64,000 bases of DNA from Dyella_B nitratireducens. Lineage in GTDB: Bacteria > Pseudomonadota > Gammaproteobacteria > Xanthomonadales > Rhodanobacteraceae. The translations under genes and the position numbers were made by a program. Where the stretch lies: NCBI RefSeq assembly GCF_049532905.1, contig NZ_CP064032.1, positions 1,860,001 through 1,924,000 of the forward strand. The letters run 5' to 3'. Shown here piece by piece: positions 10,085 to 19,253 of this stretch. Each line of letters starts with the position of its first letter. Position 1 is the first letter of the stretch. The notes beneath the pieces were generated by a model. That model saw only the letters and a list, made by a program, of their open reading frames with translations. It searched no databases and was not told the DNA's origin.

Positions 10085-11349
10085 TGTTTCCGTTGATCCT
10101 TCTCTATCTGGTGCTGACCATCATCCGCCCGCAGGAATACATGGCGGCCTTTGTCGGCATACCGATTCTGCCGGTGGTGCTGATCGCGGCCTTTCTGTGC
10201 TGGCTGGCTTCGAACGCCAAGACGTTCGCGGCGCCACAATTCGTCATCCTGCCCATCTTTCTGCTGGTGCTGATGATCTCCGTGGTCGTCAATGGCTGGT
10301 TCGGCGGCGCGTTGGACCAATTCGAAAAATTCGGCCCCATCGCCATCGCCTTCTTCGTTTTCGCCGCGGCGTGCAATACGCAGCAGCGCGTGAAGATCGC
10401 GATGGCCGTATTCGTTCTCTGCTCGGTGGTTTTGGCCATACACGGCATACAACAAGCCAGAACCGGCATGGGCTGGACGGGAGTGCCGATTTCGGAAGAC
10501 GGACGGATCCAATACATCGGCATTTTCAATGATCCCAACGACCTGGGCCTGCTGTTCGCCACCGCGCTTCCCATGTCGGTTTATCTCAGCACGCTGCGTG
10601 GGTTGATGCTGCGCCTGTTCTGGCTGGCGTGTGCGGCGCTGCTGTTCTATGGCACGTATCTCACCAACTCGCGCGGCGCGCTCCTCGCCGTGCTGGTCGT
10701 GGCGGGCGTGTATGTCTGGTACCGGCGAGGTTTCATCACTGCCGGCACCTTGGGCGTCGTCGGCCTGGCATGCATGAAACTGCTGTCGTCCCGCATGGAG
10801 GATCTGGACCCGGATGAAGAATCGGCATCCGGCCGCGTGAATGCATGGTACGAAGGCCTGCACATGTTTCTGTCCCACCCGGTATTCGGTGTGGGCGCGG
10901 GTAATTTCACCGAGTACAACGACCTCACCGCGCACAACTCCTTCGTGCTGGTGCTGGCCGAGACGGGTTTTGTCGGCTACATGCTGTGGCTGGCTTTTGT
11001 CGGCTACAGCTTCTGGATGATGCTGACCGTGCTGCGCCACAAGCCCGACGACATCGATGACCCGGCGCGCGCCAAGGCATGGCAGAGCGAACAGCGCATG
11101 GCGCTGACCTTGCTGCTATCGCTATGCGGCCTGTTTTCGGCGGCTTTTTTCCTCAGCCGAAGCTATACGGTGGTGATGTATCTCTTAGCTGCCATGGTGG
11201 TGGGCTACTACGTCAGCGCGCGGCAACGCTTTCCTGGCCTGCGCCTGTTCAAGCTGGCAAGCAACGGTTGGCTCTGGTTTTCGGCATCGGCTGGCAGCAT
11301 CGCCGGGTTTTTCGTGCTGGTTGCCGTGCTGCTGCGAGTCTCCACATGA
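10084..11349 (+). CDS. O-antigen ligase / polymerase family membrane protein
   Basis: A 421-aa inner-membrane protein with about ten hydrophobic segments. It has the Wzy_C-type signature: TNSRGALLA before a basic cytoplasmic stretch, then a periplasmic region with GVGAGNF and HNSFVLVLAETG, as in WaaL/Wzy-like enzymes. Such proteins either polymerise repeat units or transfer the finished glycan to an acceptor; the family does not say which. The start is fixed by TGATG overlap with the deacetylase, and its own stop overlaps the next start as ATGA. Given the Wza/Wzz-like genes in the opposite arm, a Wzy-type polymerase role is most likely. Confidence 0.85.
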   Translation: MFPLILLYLVLTIIRPQEYMAAFVGIPILPVVLIAAFLCWLASNAKTFAAPQFVILPIFLLVLMISVVVNGWFGGALDQFEKFGPIAIAFFVFAAACNTQQRVKIAMAVFVLCSVVLAIHGIQQARTGMGWTGVPISEDGRIQYIGIFNDPNDLGLLFATALPMSVYLSTLRGLMLRLFWLACAALLFYGTYLTNSRGALLAVLVVAGVYVWYRRGFITAGTLGVVGLACMKLLSSRMEDLDPDEESASGRVNAWYEGLHMFLSHPVFGVGAGNFTEYNDLTAHNSFVLVLAETGFVGYMLWLAFVGYSFWMMLTVLRHKPDDIDDPARAKAWQSEQRMALTLLLSLCGLFSAAFFLSRSYTVVMYLLAAMVVGYYVSARQRFPGLRLFKLASNGWLWFSASAGSIAGFFVLVAVLLRVST

Positions 11350-12704
11350 ACAGCCTGTATGAAGCAGCCTTTCGGCGCGTGCTGTTTCCAGCCTACGAGA
11401 CGGGCTTGAGACGCCGCCGCACCCTGGCCTATCTCGACGGCTATCGGCGCGATCAGTGGCTGGCGCCAGAACAGATCGCCGCCTTGCAATGGGAACGGTT
11501 GCAGCAACTGCTCGAACATTGCTACCGCGAGGTGCCCTACTACCGCAGGCGGTGGCGCGAACTGGGCATCGCGCCCAGGGACATTCGCAATCTCGACGAC
11601 TATGCAAACCTTCCGACACTGAGCAAGGCCGATATCCGCGAACATTTCGACGAGCTCAAAGCCGACTCCTGGCGCGATCGCTTGTTATACAAAGCGACCG
11701 GCGGCTCGACCGGTGAACCGATGCGTTTCGGCTTTACGCGCGAAAGCAACGACCGCCGAACGGCGGTGATGTGGCGCGGCTACGAATGGGCCGGTTCGCG
11801 CATGGGACGCCGCACCCTGTTCCTTTGGGGTGGACCGGTCGGTGACCCCACGCGTGCGCATCAGCTCAAAGACCGCTTCTACAACGCCGTCTTCGCACGC
11901 CGCATCCTCAACAGCTTCAAGATGACGGAAGCGAACATGGCCGAATACGCCGATGCGATCGACCGCTATCGCCCGGACATCATCGTCGCCTATGTCGGAC
12001 CCCTGGTGCAGCTCGCCCAATGGCTGATCGCCAGCGGCCGCAAAATCTGGCAGCCGCACGCCATCATCGGCGGTGCCGAGGCGATGCACGTCTTCCAGCG
12101 CGATGCGATCCAGCAAGCCTTCATGGCGCCCGCCTTCAACACCTATGGCTGTCGCGAGTTCATGTTGATCGCCGCCGAGTGCGAGCAGCGCCATGGCCTG
12201 CACGTCAACAGCGATCATCTGGTGGTGGAGTTGCAGACGCCGCAAGGTGCCGCCAAAGACGGCCAGACCGGCGATGTCGTCATCACCGACCTTTTCAACT
12301 ACGGCATGCCGTTCGTGCGCTACGCCAACGGTGACATGGCGACAGCGTCCACCGCGCGTTGCGCCTGTGGGCGTGGCTTGCCGTTGCTGACGCGTGTCGA
12401 TGGCCGCGTCCTCGATGCGATTCGCACGCCGAGCGGGCACGTGCTGCCGGGCGAATTCTTTCCGCACATGCTCAAGGACGTCCCTGGCTTGCAGCGTTTC
12501 CAATTGGTGCAGCGCCGGCTTGATCGCCTCGATCTGTCCATCGTGCGTGGCGCCGGTTTCGATGATGCCTCGCTGGCATACATACGTCGCGAGGTCGACA
12601 AGGTGCTCGGCGACAGTGTGCAGCTGCATTGCCACTTCGTCGACGATATTCCGCTCACGCATAGCGGAAAACGGCGTGTCACGGTATCGGAGCTGACGCC
12701 GTGA
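11346..12704 (+). CDS. Phenylacetate-CoA-ligase-like adenylating enzyme (CapK family)
   Basis: A 452-aa member of the ANL superfamily branch often found in capsule and exopolysaccharide loci. The phosphate-binding loop is readable as KATGGSTGEP, followed by aromatic-rich core segments, NTYGCREF in the A5 position, and a GDVVITDLFNYGMPFVRY stretch typical of PaaK/CapK. CapK-type proteins are thought to activate an acyl group for transfer, but the substrate is usually unknown. In this operon it might activate or off-load the acyl/peptidyl product of the PKS-NRPS; that is inference from position only. The start (ATG 11346) overlaps the previous stop, and the stop overlaps a GTG start (GTGA). Confidence 0.82.
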   Translation: MNSLYEAAFRRVLFPAYETGLRRRRTLAYLDGYRRDQWLAPEQIAALQWERLQQLLEHCYREVPYYRRRWRELGIAPRDIRNLDDYANLPTLSKADIREHFDELKADSWRDRLLYKATGGSTGEPMRFGFTRESNDRRTAVMWRGYEWAGSRMGRRTLFLWGGPVGDPTRAHQLKDRFYNAVFARRILNSFKMTEANMAEYADAIDRYRPDIIVAYVGPLVQLAQWLIASGRKIWQPHAIIGGAEAMHVFQRDAIQQAFMAPAFNTYGCREFMLIAAECEQRHGLHVNSDHLVVELQTPQGAAKDGQTGDVVITDLFNYGMPFVRYANGDMATASTARCACGRGLPLLTRVDGRVLDAIRTPSGHVLPGEFFPHMLKDVPGLQRFQLVQRRLDRLDLSIVRGAGFDDASLAYIRREVDKVLGDSVQLHCHFVDDIPLTHSGKRRVTVSELTP

Positions 12705-13858
12705 ACATCACCCACTTCGTCGAAAGCCTGGATCGCGGCGGCCTCGAGCGCATGGTGCTGGAGCTGGTCAAATACCAGCACCGGCAAGGGCATCGCTGCC
12801 AGGTCGTGTGCCTGTATTCGTCCGGCTCGCTGGCCCATGAGCTGGACGAGCTGGGCATTGCGGTGAAGGTGTGTGAAAAACGCCAGGGACTGGACCTGAC
12901 GGCGCTGGCGCGCGCGCGCCGGATGGTGAGCACGCATGCCACGGAAGTGCTGCATACCCACAATGCGGTCGCGCATTACCAGGCCGTGCTCGCCACCTGC
13001 GGCCTTCCCATGCGACAGGTGATCAACACGCGCCACGGCATGGGCGTGAATCGCCGCGCGCGGCGGCGGGAATGGCTGTATCGGCGTGCGCTGGCACGCA
13101 CCAACACGGTGGTCACGGTGTGCGAAGCGGCGCGCAGCGACGCGATCAGGCGCGGCATCATCCCGTCCTCGAAAGCGTGCGTGGTACCCAACGGCATTCG
13201 TGTGGAAGCGTTCGAGACCGCATCGTCGTCGGCGCGTAACCGGGTCGTACGCCTGCTGGATCTGCCTGAGCAGACCCGGATCATCGGCACCGTCGGCCGC
13301 TTGAACTGGACCAAGGACCAGCTTGGCCTCATCCGCGCCTTCAAGCAGGTGCACGAACACGAAGCCGATACCGCCCTGGTCTTGATCGGCGACGGCGAAC
13401 TTCGCGCCTCCCTGCAACAAAGCGCGCGCGACGAAGGTGTCGCCGATTGCGTGCATTTTCTTGGCGACCGCAGCGATGTGCGCGAATGGTTGCAGGGCCT
13501 GGATATGTTCGTGCTTTCGTCGCTGAGCGAGGGCTATTCGATGGCCTTGCTGGAAGCGAGCGCCGTCGCACTGCCCATCATCGCCACCGACGTCGGCGGC
13601 AACGGCGAGATCGTGCATGACGGCATCACCGGCAGCTTGGTGCCGGCGGCAAATCCGGCGGCACTCGCCGACGCCATGCTGGCGCTTTTGCGGGAACCGC
13701 AACGTGCCCTGGCACTGGGCCAGGCGGCTCGCGCATGGGTGGAACGTTACGGATCACTGGAAACGATGGCGATGCGTTACGCCCAGCTTTACGACGGCAC
13801 CGAAGGTTACCAAGGCAGCGAACTTTACCAAGGCTTTAGGGACGGCCAAATCCGATGA
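12701..13858 (+). CDS. GT4 glycosyltransferase, exosortase-locus type
   Basis: A 385-aa GT-B glycosyltransferase. The N-terminal half starts with HFVESLDRGGLERM, the phrasing seen in PEP-CTERM/EpsH-associated sugar transferases; the C-terminal half has GTVGRLNWTKDQ, VLIGDGELR and the donor-binding SLSEGYSMALLEASA segment with the ExxE-like pair. It should transfer a nucleotide-activated hexose to a lipid-linked acceptor in the cytoplasm. GTG start at 12701 inside a GTGA overlap; the stop overlaps the next ATG (ATGA). The last 20 residues include a short repeated YQGSELYQG-type tail of unknown role. Confidence 0.88.
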   Translation: MNITHFVESLDRGGLERMVLELVKYQHRQGHRCQVVCLYSSGSLAHELDELGIAVKVCEKRQGLDLTALARARRMVSTHATEVLHTHNAVAHYQAVLATCGLPMRQVINTRHGMGVNRRARRREWLYRRALARTNTVVTVCEAARSDAIRRGIIPSSKACVVPNGIRVEAFETASSSARNRVVRLLDLPEQTRIIGTVGRLNWTKDQLGLIRAFKQVHEHEADTALVLIGDGELRASLQQSARDEGVADCVHFLGDRSDVREWLQGLDMFVLSSLSEGYSMALLEASAVALPIIATDVGGNGEIVHDGITGSLVPAANPAALADAMLALLREPQRALALGQAARAWVERYGSLETMAMRYAQLYDGTEGYQGSELYQGFRDGQIR

Positions 13859-15024
13859 AAGTATTGATCCTGACCAATTTGTTTCCAACGCCCTGGGATC
13901 CGCTGCGCGGCGCGTTCAATCGCCAGCAGTTCGAGCGCCTGGGACAGCTGCATCATGTGGACGTCATCACCGCGATCGACTTCCGCGAACGGCTCGGCGA
14001 CCGCCGCGGCGAGGTGAACGCCCGTCATCTGCACACCGATCACTTCGTCTTCGTGTTTCCTCCCCGCATCGGCCGTTCGCTGCATGCGATCTGCTGGCTT
14101 TTATCGTTGCTGTGGCAACGTGGCCGCCAGATACGGCGCGCCCACTACGACTGCATGCTGGTCAGCTGGGCCTATCCCGATGGCGCTGCCGTAGGCTGGC
14201 TGGCGCGCTGGCTGGGCATTCCCTATGTGGTCAAAGTGCACGGGAGCGATCTCAATGTGCAGGCCAATCATCTGTTGCAGCGGCCGCAGATTCGCTCGGC
14301 ACTGAAGGGTGCGGCGGGCGTCGTCGCGGTCAGTCGCGCATTGGCGACCAAAGCCATCGGATTGGGCACGCAGCCAGCCCACGTGCATGTGCTTTACAAC
14401 GGCGTCGACACATCCATTTTCCATGCCGAAACGCGTGCCGAATCGCGCGCCAAACTCGGCCTTTCCACCTATACGCCGCTGCTGTTGTTCGTCGGCAATT
14501 TGAAAGCGTCCAAGGGTTGCCTCGACTTGCTCGAAGCCTTCCCGGCGTTGCTCGCCGTACAACCCCTGGCTCGCTTGATCTACGTCGGCACGGGTGCGGC
14601 ACGCGCCGCGCTGCTTGAACGCGCCCAGGCGCTGGGCTGCCTCGACCACGTCGAATTGGCCGGCGCGGTCGCGCATGACGAATTGGGCGACTGGTTCCGC
14701 TCCGCCGATGTGCTGTGCCTGCCCAGCCATAACGAGGGCGTGCCGAATGTCGTGCTCGAAGCGATGGCGTGCGGCACACCGGTAGTCGCCAGCCACGTCG
14801 GCGGTATTCCGGAAGTGGTGCCCTACTACGGCGGCATCCTGGTGCCGCCCCGTGTGCGGCAAGCGCTATCCACCGCACTGATCGAAGCCAGCGCGCGGCG
14901 CTGGAACCACAAGCGCATCGCAGCGCACGCCCGCCGTTTTCGCTGGGAGGACAACATCCGCCAGCTGGACGCCATCCTGCACGACGCCGTCGAATCATCC
15001 GCCGCTGCCGGTGCGTCCGCATGA
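13855..15024 (+). CDS. GT4 glycosyltransferase
   Basis: A 389-aa GT-B fold glycosyltransferase. The N-terminal MKVLILTNLFPTPWDPLRG and KVHGSD motifs are typical of GT4 enzymes acting in exopolysaccharide assembly; VPYNG-like LYNGVD, LFVGNLKASKG and SHNEGVPNVVLEAMACGTPVV form the donor side. It overlaps both neighbours by four bases, so it belongs to the same transcript. The sugar and linkage cannot be deduced from sequence. Confidence 0.88.
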   Translation: MKVLILTNLFPTPWDPLRGAFNRQQFERLGQLHHVDVITAIDFRERLGDRRGEVNARHLHTDHFVFVFPPRIGRSLHAICWLLSLLWQRGRQIRRAHYDCMLVSWAYPDGAAVGWLARWLGIPYVVKVHGSDLNVQANHLLQRPQIRSALKGAAGVVAVSRALATKAIGLGTQPAHVHVLYNGVDTSIFHAETRAESRAKLGLSTYTPLLLFVGNLKASKGCLDLLEAFPALLAVQPLARLIYVGTGAARAALLERAQALGCLDHVELAGAVAHDELGDWFRSADVLCLPSHNEGVPNVVLEAMACGTPVVASHVGGIPEVVPYYGGILVPPRVRQALSTALIEASARRWNHKRIAAHARRFRWEDNIRQLDAILHDAVESSAAAGASA

Positions 15025-15662
15025 ACATGAGACCAAGAAAACACCAGTGGCTGGGCCTGCTGCCGGATGCCTTGGTGCAGACCAAGGGTTCGCGTCACGA
15101 CCATCTCCGCTATCTCACTTTCGATGACGGCCCCGATCCAACCTATACGCCACCGCTACTGGATCTGCTGGCCAGGCATGGCGTGAAAGCGAGCTTTTTC
15201 CTGGTGGGACAAAAGATCGAGCGCCACCCCAAGCTGGTCGAGCGCATCGTCGCCGAAGGGCACATGGTGGGCAATCATTCTTATAGCCATTGGTCGTTCA
15301 AACGCATGACGACCCGCAAGAAGCTCGACGAAATCAACAGCACCGATGTCTTGCTGAGCGCCTTCGACGGGCGTCCTCACCATCGCATGCGGCCACCGCA
15401 CGGTTACATCGGCGCGGATCTGCTGTGCTACTTCGCCATGCACCGGCGCAGCTTTGTCTACTGGTCTTACGACAGTCTCGATTATCAGGACCGGCCTGCG
15501 CATGTCATGGTCGACCGGCTGCGCGCAGACCCACCCTCCCCCGGCGATATCGTCTTGATGCACGACGACAGCGACCGCGCCCGCGACGCGCTCACCGTGA
15601 TGCTGCCAGAATGGCTGTCCGACGGATACGCCTTTCACGCGTTGCCGCAGGAGGCGCGATGA
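15021..15662 (+). CDS. Short NodB-type polysaccharide deacetylase
   Basis: A 213-aa single-domain CE4 protein with all five NodB motifs in order: TFDDGPDPTYT, NHSYSHW (HxxxH), RPPHGY, a DSLDYQD segment and IVLMHDD. The complete catalytic set makes it a likely active deacetylase, unlike the first deacetylase whose later motifs are weaker. No signal peptide is evident, suggesting action on a cytoplasmic-side lipid-linked intermediate or non-classical localisation. ATG 15021 is in ATGA overlap with the upstream glycosyltransferase, and the stop again overlaps the next start. Confidence 0.87.
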   Translation: MNMRPRKHQWLGLLPDALVQTKGSRHDHLRYLTFDDGPDPTYTPPLLDLLARHGVKASFFLVGQKIERHPKLVERIVAEGHMVGNHSYSHWSFKRMTTRKKLDEINSTDVLLSAFDGRPHHRMRPPHGYIGADLLCYFAMHRRSFVYWSYDSLDYQDRPAHVMVDRLRADPPSPGDIVLMHDDSDRARDALTVMLPEWLSDGYAFHALPQEAR

Positions 15663-16858
15663 AAATTCTGTATCACCATCGCACTCGCGGGCGCCATGTC
15701 GAAGGCGTGCATATTCGCGGCATCGTGCACGCCTTGCGCGCCTTGGGGCACGAGGTGTCGGTCCTTTCGTTTCCCGGTGCCGATCCCGAACACGAATCGA
15801 CCACGCAAGGTGCTTCGAAACGCAGCCAGATCGCCGCCGCCATCACTCGATTGCCGGGCGTGTTGTTCGAATGCCTGGAGCTTGCTTACAACGTCGTCAC
15901 TCTTTTTCGCGTCGGCGCGGCGATCCGCAAGCAACAGCCGCAGTTGATCTACGAACGCTATTCACTGTTCCTGTTTGCGACGGTCTGGCTGGCCCGGCGG
16001 CGCGGCATTCCGTTGGTGCTGGAGATCAACGATTCGGCCTTGGTCGAGCGCGTGCGGCCGTTGCGCTTGAAAGGCCTGGCGCGGCGCATCGAGGGATGGT
16101 GCCTGCGTCACTGCACGGGACTCGTGTTCATATCGAGCTATTTTCGCGACCAGGCGCAAACTGCCTATGGCCGGATTGCGCCGTCCGTCATCTCGCCCAA
16201 TGCGGTCGATCTGTCCCGCTTCGATCCTTCGCGTTTCGATGCGGCCGCATTGCGCGCCGAACGCGGGTTGGCCGGTCGCATGGTCTGCGGCCATATCGGC
16301 GTGTTCGCGCATTGGCATGGTGTCGATGCGTTTGTCGAAGCCATCGCCGCACGCATGGATGAAGCACCGCAACTGGCGCTGGTGTTTGTCGGTGACGGGC
16401 GGACCTTGCCCGCCGTGCGTGCACTCGTCGCCGAACGCGGATTGTCCGACCGCGTGCTGCTGCCCGGCCGGGTAGCGCACGATGAGATCGCCAGCTGGAT
16501 TGCCTGCATGGATTACGCCGTGCTGCCCAACTCCAATCACTACGGCTCGCCGATGAAACTGTTCGAGCTGATGGGCATGGGTGTCGCGGTGGTCGCGCCC
16601 GATTACGCGCCGGTCGCCGAGGTGATCAGCGATGGCGCTACCGGCTGGCTGTTTCCACGCGGCGAGATCGCCGCATGCGTGCAACGCGTGCTGGACCTGG
16701 CCGCGCAACCGAACGAACACCGGCGCGTGGGTGATGCCGCGCGCCGCTATATCCAGCACGAGCGCCAATGGCGCAACAACGCCGAGCAACTGCTTACTCT
16801 CATGCCCGGCGGCCACGCCGTGATGGGCGGGCAAAGCATGCTTGAAGGAGCCCATTGA
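15659..16858 (+). CDS. GT4 glycosyltransferase
   Basis: A 399-aa GT-B enzyme. The N terminus reads MKILYHHRTRGRHVEGVHI, a form common in GT4 proteins of PEP-CTERM-type loci. The C-terminal half has GHIGVFAHWHGVD, VFVGDGRTLP and the PMKLFELMGMGVAVVAPD donor site. It likely adds another residue of the repeat unit. Start in ATGA overlap with the deacetylase; the end abuts the next gene at TTGATG. Confidence 0.87.
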   Translation: MKILYHHRTRGRHVEGVHIRGIVHALRALGHEVSVLSFPGADPEHESTTQGASKRSQIAAAITRLPGVLFECLELAYNVVTLFRVGAAIRKQQPQLIYERYSLFLFATVWLARRRGIPLVLEINDSALVERVRPLRLKGLARRIEGWCLRHCTGLVFISSYFRDQAQTAYGRIAPSVISPNAVDLSRFDPSRFDAAALRAERGLAGRMVCGHIGVFAHWHGVDAFVEAIAARMDEAPQLALVFVGDGRTLPAVRALVAERGLSDRVLLPGRVAHDEIASWIACMDYAVLPNSNHYGSPMKLFELMGMGVAVVAPDYAPVAEVISDGATGWLFPRGEIAACVQRVLDLAAQPNEHRRVGDAARRYIQHERQWRNNAEQLLTLMPGGHAVMGGQSMLEGAH

Positions 16859-18042
16859 TGTGGACGATCACGCTACTGACCGCACTTGCCCTGCTGCTGA
16901 TGCTGGCAGTTGCCATCACCTTGGCGATACGCGCGCGCCATATGCAAATCTGGCTGGGAAGCTATATCCGGCGCCGACGGCCGCGCGTGACCGGCAAGCC
17001 GGTCCATGTGATGTTCTGCTTTGTTGATCACTTTGAACCGGCCTGGGGCAAGGCCGACCTGGCCACCCAACGCGCACGCGTGGATCGCTGGTGCCGCGAC
17101 TACCGCAAACTGGCCAGCACCCATCGCGACGCCGATGGACGGCCGCCGCAGCACACTTTCTTCTATCCCGAAGAAGAATACCTCGAGGAACATCTGCAAA
17201 AGCTGGCGTCGTTGTGCGCGGACGGTTATGGCGAAATCGAGGTTCACCTGCATCACGACAATGACACGCCCGATAATTTCCGCGCCACCATCGATCGTTT
17301 CAACAAGGTGTTGCACGAGCGGCACAACGCACTGCCGCGCGACCCCAAAACCGGCCGATTGCGCTTCGGCTTTATCCACGGCAACTGGTGCCTGGACAAC
17401 TCGCGCGCAGACGGACGCTGGTGCGGCATCAACAACGAGCTGATCCTGCTGCGCGAGCTGGGCTGCTACGCCGACTTCACCCTGCCCTCCGCGCCGAGCG
17501 AAACACAAACGCGCATGATCAACGCGATTTACTACGCGACGGACGATCCCGCGCGGCCCAAGTCGCACGACACGGGTGAGCATGTCCGCGTCGGGGGCAA
17601 GCCAAGCGGCGACCTTCTGATCGTGCAAGGACCGCTGGGATTGAACTGGCGCAGCCGGCGCTTCGGCATCATGCCGCGCATCGAGAATGCCGACGTTCGC
17701 CACGCCTGCCCACCGACGCCGGAACGGGTCGATGCATGGGTCAACACCGGCGTGCATGTCGAAGGACGCCCCGAGTGGGTGTTCGTCAAGATACATACGC
17801 ACGGCACGCAAGAGCGCGACATGGATACGCTGCTCGGCGCCGCCACCGAGCGCATGCACCGCTATCTGGAAGACACTTACAACGACGGCAAACGTTACGT
17901 GTTGCATTACGTCACCGCGCGCGAGGTCTACAACATCATCAAGGCCGCGGAAGCAGGCATGACCGGCAATCCGCACGACTACCGCGACTACGAGCTGCCG
18001 CCACCCGGCGCGCTGGTCGCCGCCCACGCACAGACTGCGTGA
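16858..18042 (+). CDS. Unknown His-rich protein of polysaccharide loci (one N-terminal membrane helix)
   Basis: A 394-aa protein with an N-terminal hydrophobic helix (about residues 4-22) and a large soluble part. I do not recognise a named family. Conserved-looking acidic/His clusters stand out: CFVDHFEP, VHLHHDND, FIHGNWCLDNS and VKIHTHGTQERD. Paired HxH and D clusters like these suggest a metal-dependent carbohydrate enzyme, possibly a divergent NodB-type or barrel deacetylase/hydrolase; this is inference. ATG 16858 is preferred over TTG 16855 because GAAGGAG lies 7 bases upstream. Its position between glycosyltransferases argues for a role in the same glycan, perhaps on the periplasmic face of the inner membrane. 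Confidence 0.75.
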   Translation: MWTITLLTALALLLMLAVAITLAIRARHMQIWLGSYIRRRRPRVTGKPVHVMFCFVDHFEPAWGKADLATQRARVDRWCRDYRKLASTHRDADGRPPQHTFFYPEEEYLEEHLQKLASLCADGYGEIEVHLHHDNDTPDNFRATIDRFNKVLHERHNALPRDPKTGRLRFGFIHGNWCLDNSRADGRWCGINNELILLRELGCYADFTLPSAPSETQTRMINAIYYATDDPARPKSHDTGEHVRVGGKPSGDLLIVQGPLGLNWRSRRFGIMPRIENADVRHACPPTPERVDAWVNTGVHVEGRPEWVFVKIHTHGTQERDMDTLLGAATERMHRYLEDTYNDGKRYVLHYVTAREVYNIIKAAEAGMTGNPHDYRDYELPPPGALVAAHAQTA

Positions 18043-18051
18043 GGTAACGGC

Positions 18052-18813
18052 ATGAGCAGCGATCTGGTCAGCGTCATCATGCCGGTCTACAACGCCGACG
18101 CATGGCTGCAGCGGGCGATCGATTCGGTACTCGCACAACGTCACGCCCATCTGGAATTGATCGCCGTCGACGATGGTTCAAGCGACCGGTCGCCATACAT
18201 GCTCGACACGTATGCAGCAGCCGACGCGCGCGTGCACGTGCTGCGGCAACCCTCCAACGGTGGCGTCGCCGCTGCCCGCAACGCCGGCATCGCCGCTGCG
18301 CGTGGCGACTACGTTTCGTTTCTCGACGCTGACGACTGGTGGCATCCAGCCAAACTCGAGCGCCAACTGGCCAGCATGCGCAAGAGCGGCGCGTTGATCA
18401 GCTACGCCTCGTATTGGCGCGTCGCCGAAGACAGCCGCGTGTTGAACCAGGTGACGCCACCGCCACAGGTGAACTGGCAAGACATGCTCGCCAGCAACTT
18501 CATCGGCAACCTGACCGGCATGTATGCACGGCGGCTTGGTGACGTACCGTTTCAGCGCATTGGCCATGAGGACTATGTGTTCTGGCTGGAACAGGTCCGG
18601 CGCGCCGGCCAAGCCATGCGGGTGGAATCGCCCGAACCGTTGGCCTGGTACCTGGTACGCGAACGATCGCTATCGGCCAATAAACTGCGTGCCGCATCAT
18701 GGCAATGGGAGATTTATCGCAGCGTTGCGAAATTGGGGATGATGCAGTCGGCGTTCTGCATGGCGCGGTATGTGCAGCATGCGGTGATCAAGCGGAGGAA
18801 CGTTCGCATATGA
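18052..18813 (+). CDS. GT2 family glycosyltransferase
   Basis: A 253-aa GT-A enzyme with a classic N terminus: VSVIMPVYNAD, AVDDGSSD, NGGVAAARNAGI and FLDADDWW (DxD metal site). The acceptor-side GHEDYVFWLEQ segment contains the ED motif used as catalytic base in this family. A GAGGT ribosome site precedes ATG 18052. It is the last gene of the plus-strand arm; the next 440 bases are non-coding and contain a decayed palindrome. Confidence 0.9.
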   Translation: MSSDLVSVIMPVYNADAWLQRAIDSVLAQRHAHLELIAVDDGSSDRSPYMLDTYAAADARVHVLRQPSNGGVAAARNAGIAAARGDYVSFLDADDWWHPAKLERQLASMRKSGALISYASYWRVAEDSRVLNQVTPPPQVNWQDMLASNFIGNLTGMYARRLGDVPFQRIGHEDYVFWLEQVRRAGQAMRVESPEPLAWYLVRERSLSANKLRAASWQWEIYRSVAKLGMMQSAFCMARYVQHAVIKRRNVRI

Positions 18814-19253
18814 CAGGCGTATTCTCACCCCAGCCTTCAATCTTGCCTTGTCGTCATTCCGGCGAAGGCCGAGGAGCTTTACAACAGCGAAGCTGGTCAA
18901 TCCATGCTTCATACTTGCGATAGATTTCGACCTTTAGTGGAATGACGTCGCGAGTGGTCGATGCAACAAGGGGCGCGCAAGCATTTGAGCCAAACTGCTC
19001 TAGAAGGAGCAGGCGAATAATACGGCGCACAGGGACCGTAATCATGTCAACCTTCATTTATATCGCAAAGAGTTGCGTGTCTTTTGGAGTCTCCGACCGA
19101 GCCCAAATACCCTCACGTTCCACCACTCACTAGAATAAGCTCAATCTGAATGTGGGACTGGCTTGTAGCAGCTTGACGCGCCCTCTCATTATTGTTCTCA
19201 TCATGACGACGCGCCTGCCACGTCGGAGCGGGTAACGGACAGGGGAACAACGG
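18814..19253 (+). other. Non-coding gap with a decayed inverted-repeat copy
   Basis: No convincing gene. Bases 18852-18951 are a degenerate copy of the palindrome that is perfect at 38904-38973: the left part CATTCCGGCGAAGGCCG is intact, the centre (ATCCATGCTTCATACTTGCG) is recognisable, and the right arm has drifted to CGACCTTTAGTGGAATGACG. The rest is leader sequence of the Rhs-type gene that starts at 19254. Confidence 0.6.
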
